A stretch of 6,673 bases of DNA from an uncultured Lachnospiraceae bacterium (lineage in GTDB: Bacteria; Bacillota; Clostridia; Lachnospirales; Lachnospiraceae), in assembly GCA_934359535.1 (NCBI GenBank), contig CAKRLN010000119.1:1-6673 (forward strand), in the 5' to 3' direction. The translations under genes were made by a program, and so were the position numbers. The notes under the pieces are model-generated. The model was not told where the DNA came from and made no database searches. It saw only the letters and a list, made by a program, of their open reading frames with translations. Numbering within the stretch: the stretch's first letter is position 1; each line of letters starts with the position of its first letter. Shown here in pieces: positions 5,590-6,673 of the stretch.

Positions 5590-6549
5590 TCATATTTCCC
5601 AGCTTTTTCCAAGATATGCCGCACCAATGATTCCTGCATCATTTTCAAGCTGTGAGGTCACGATCGGAGCAATCTCACCGAGACTGCCGCCAAAGCACTC
5701 CTTTTTAACCATTTCCGAAAGCGGCTTTGTCAGATACTCTTTCTGTGCGGATACCCCGCCGCCTAAGATCACAGCCTCCGGCCGGAAAATGTTAATGATA
5801 TTGGCAAGTCCGACGGAAAGATCCTTCTCATACTGCAAAACAACTTCTTTTGCGGTCGGATCACCCTTTTTTTCTGCATCAAAAATGATCCTCCCATCAA
5901 TCGAAGCTCTGTCACCATCTACAAGCTCGTTCATAAGTGATTCCGGATGTTCTTCTGCCGCACGCTTTGCATCCTGCATGAGCGCAGATGCCGACGCATA
6001 GGTTTCAAAGCAGCCACATCTTCCACAGGTACACGGTCTTCCATTCCGCTCAATGACCATATGGCCAAGCTCGCAGCCCCCACGGAGCGGTCCTGTAAAA
6101 ATGTGTCCGTCTATAATAACTCCGCCTCCAACTCCAGTTCCAAGTGTCACAAGCACTGCATTTTTTCTTCCTTTTGCTGCGCCTGCAAGCGTCTCTGCGA
6201 GTGCTGCTGCATCTGCGTCATTCGCAAGATAGACCGGAAGCGAAATATGCTCCCTTAACCATGCCACGATCGGCACATCCTCCCAATGGATGTTGTTCGA
6301 ATACACAACCGTTCCCGATGTGCCATCCACCGTTCCCGGACATGCAATTCCAAGCGAGGCGCAGTCCTTATCTTTTATCCCATATTCCTTTAACAGCTCT
6401 TTTAATGCCTCTGCCATCCGTCTGACTGTCTTTTTTGCATCCTCTGTATCCGCATTCGTCGGAATGACCTTTCTTGCCACGATCTTATACGCGTCATCCA
6501 CAAGCCCTATTTTAATTGTCATTCCCCCAATATCGATTCCTATCCGCAT
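5590..6549 (-). CDS. glcK: ROK-family glucokinase
   Basis: This protein is a cytoplasmic ATP-dependent hexose kinase, most likely forming glucose 6-phosphate from free glucose. From Met at 6549 it has 319 residues, the usual ROK glucokinase length. It shows the phosphate motif DIGGMTIK (6-13), the sugar-binding and catalytic AND block (109-111, catalytic Asp111), the second phosphate loop LGTGVGGG (136-143), GCELGHM (158-164, Glu160 and His163) and the ROK cysteine motif CTCGRCGCFE (173-182). His163, Cys173, Cys175 and Cys180 fit the structural zinc site, and Glu182 contacts sugar. LGGGVS (262-267) lies near the adenosine site. An upstream in-frame ATG at 6609 would add 20 residues not found in the family; GAGGAG 5 nt before 6549 and the canonical MRIGIDIGG start favour the shorter form. 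Other ROK sugars cannot be excluded. No clear terminator follows, so some read-through into ispE-gntR is possible. Confidence 0.94.
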   Translation of the reverse strand: MRIGIDIGGMTIKIGLVDDAYKIVARKVIPTNADTEDAKKTVRRMAEALKELLKEYGIKDKDCASLGIACPGTVDGTSGTVVYSNNIHWEDVPIVAWLREHISLPVYLANDADAAALAETLAGAAKGRKNAVLVTLGTGVGGGVIIDGHIFTGPLRGGCELGHMVIERNGRPCTCGRCGCFETYASASALMQDAKRAAEEHPESLMNELVDGDRASIDGRIIFDAEKKGDPTAKEVVLQYEKDLSVGLANIINIFRPEAVILGGGVSAQKEYLTKPLSEMVKKECFGGSLGEIAPIVTSQLENDAGIIGAAYLGKSWEI

Positions 6550-6554
6550 GTGTT

Positions 6555-6560
6555 CTCCTC
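6555..6560 (-). promoter_or_regulatory. Ribosome binding site that decides the glucokinase start
   Basis: GAGGAG (6560-6555) lies 5 nt before the ATG at 6549. The alternative ATG at 6609 has no such site, and the extra residues it would add are coded by part of the intergenic repeat. Confidence 0.85.
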
Positions 6561-6563
6561 TTT

Positions 6564-6647
6564 TCTTATAGATTTCTTTTAGGTAATTGCGAAACTCTCT
6601 TTTACTCACATTTTATTGTTCAAAGTGGCAAAAATCTTCGAAGACAC
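6564..6647 (-). repeat. Intergenic repeat, right copy (about 84 nt)
   Basis: This is the partner of the repeat at 44-128, read here on the minus strand toward the glucokinase start. The longest shared block, GAGTTTCGCAATT, is at 6597-6585. Within the repeat, TTCGCA (6593-6588) and TATAAG (6570-6565) are 17 nt apart and could act as -35 and -10 boxes. The resulting start would fall inside the glucokinase ribosome binding site, so this is a doubtful promoter for that gene. Confidence 0.75.
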
Positions 6648-6663
6648 GCTTTCGCTACGTGTC
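6635..6663. repeat. Inverted repeats at the right edge
   Basis: GACACG (6643-6648) and CGTGTC (6658-6663) can pair around a 9-nt loop, and the 10-bp palindrome TCTTCGAAGA (6635-6644) overlaps the first arm. On the minus strand five T (6634-6630) follow. This could be the terminator of a gene lying to the right of the window, or the structured end of the intergenic repeat. The window stops too soon to decide. Confidence 0.4.
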
Positions 6664-6673
6664 GCTGGCAACG

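Noticed and set aside
5579..5592. Intrinsic terminator for the glucokinase gene at its stop codon
   Set aside because: In the minus direction the hairpin at 5578-5558 has no following T tract, so only a plus-direction role is supported.
6550..6609. Twenty-residue N-terminal extension of the glucokinase from ATG 6609
   Set aside because: ROK kinases start at or just before the DxGG strand; the GAGGAG site is placed for the ATG at 6549; the extension is encoded by repeat sequence.
44..6647. Invertible segment flanked by inverted repeats
   Set aside because: The copies are only about two-thirds identical, the longest shared run is 13 nt, no recombinase gene is present, and the segment contains housekeeping genes.
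6586..6673. Open plus-strand frames running off the right edge
   Set aside because: All three plus frames happen to be open over this short stretch, which overlaps the intergenic repeat and a hairpin; there is no convincing start or family match.
1..6673. CRISPR array, tRNA, rRNA, insertion sequence, phage or defence genes
   Set aside because: No regularly spaced repeats, no clover-leaf or rRNA-like sequence, and no transposase, integrase or nuclease motifs were seen on either strand.

Overview
The window looks like chromosomal DNA from a spore-forming, low-to-moderate GC Firmicute, most likely a gut-type Clostridia of the Lachnospiraceae sort. The reasons are a GerA-type germinant receptor, a near-perfect sigma-G (forespore) promoter, the MEP-pathway gene ispE next to a GntR/FCD regulator, a ROK glucokinase, and AGGAG-type ribosome binding sites. 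The family assignment is inferred from gene content and style, not from a search.

All five protein genes lie on the minus strand, so they read from the right end to the left. In transcription order they are: a ROK glucokinase (6549-5590); a 127-nt gap holding a good sigma-A promoter with a 10-bp palindrome at its predicted start site; ispE (5462-4587) and an FCD-type GntR regulator (4568-3894), 18 nt apart and probably one operon; a 78-nt junction holding an intrinsic terminator and a sigma-G promoter; then a two-gene germinant-receptor operon. That operon has a GerA subunit (3815-2334, TTG start) and, 4 nt later, a 725-residue protein that joins a complete 10-helix GerB permease to a complete GerC-type lipoprotein domain (2329-152).

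The two most notable points are at the germination operon. First, the GerB-GerC fusion carries an internal lysine-rich stretch, a hydrophobic segment and a lipobox-like cysteine (Cys389) at the joint. One chain could therefore be cut into the usual two subunits. The same joint also carries an in-frame ATG with a Shine-Dalgarno-like AGGA and a run of eight A in slippery phase. Second, the sigma-G start site is predicted to fall inside the 5' arm of the terminator hairpin. Read-through from ispE-gntR would be stopped, while the forespore transcript would lack most of one hairpin arm and escape.

The housekeeping part (glucose phosphorylation, isoprenoid precursor synthesis) and the germination part share only position and strand. 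The GntR regulator is the likely controller of its own ispE-gntR operon through the palindrome. Both window edges carry diverged copies of one roughly 85-nt intergenic repeat in inverted orientation. This suggests a dispersed repeat family, and perhaps that the window is a contig ending at repeats. No tRNA, rRNA, CRISPR, insertion sequence or phage gene was seen.
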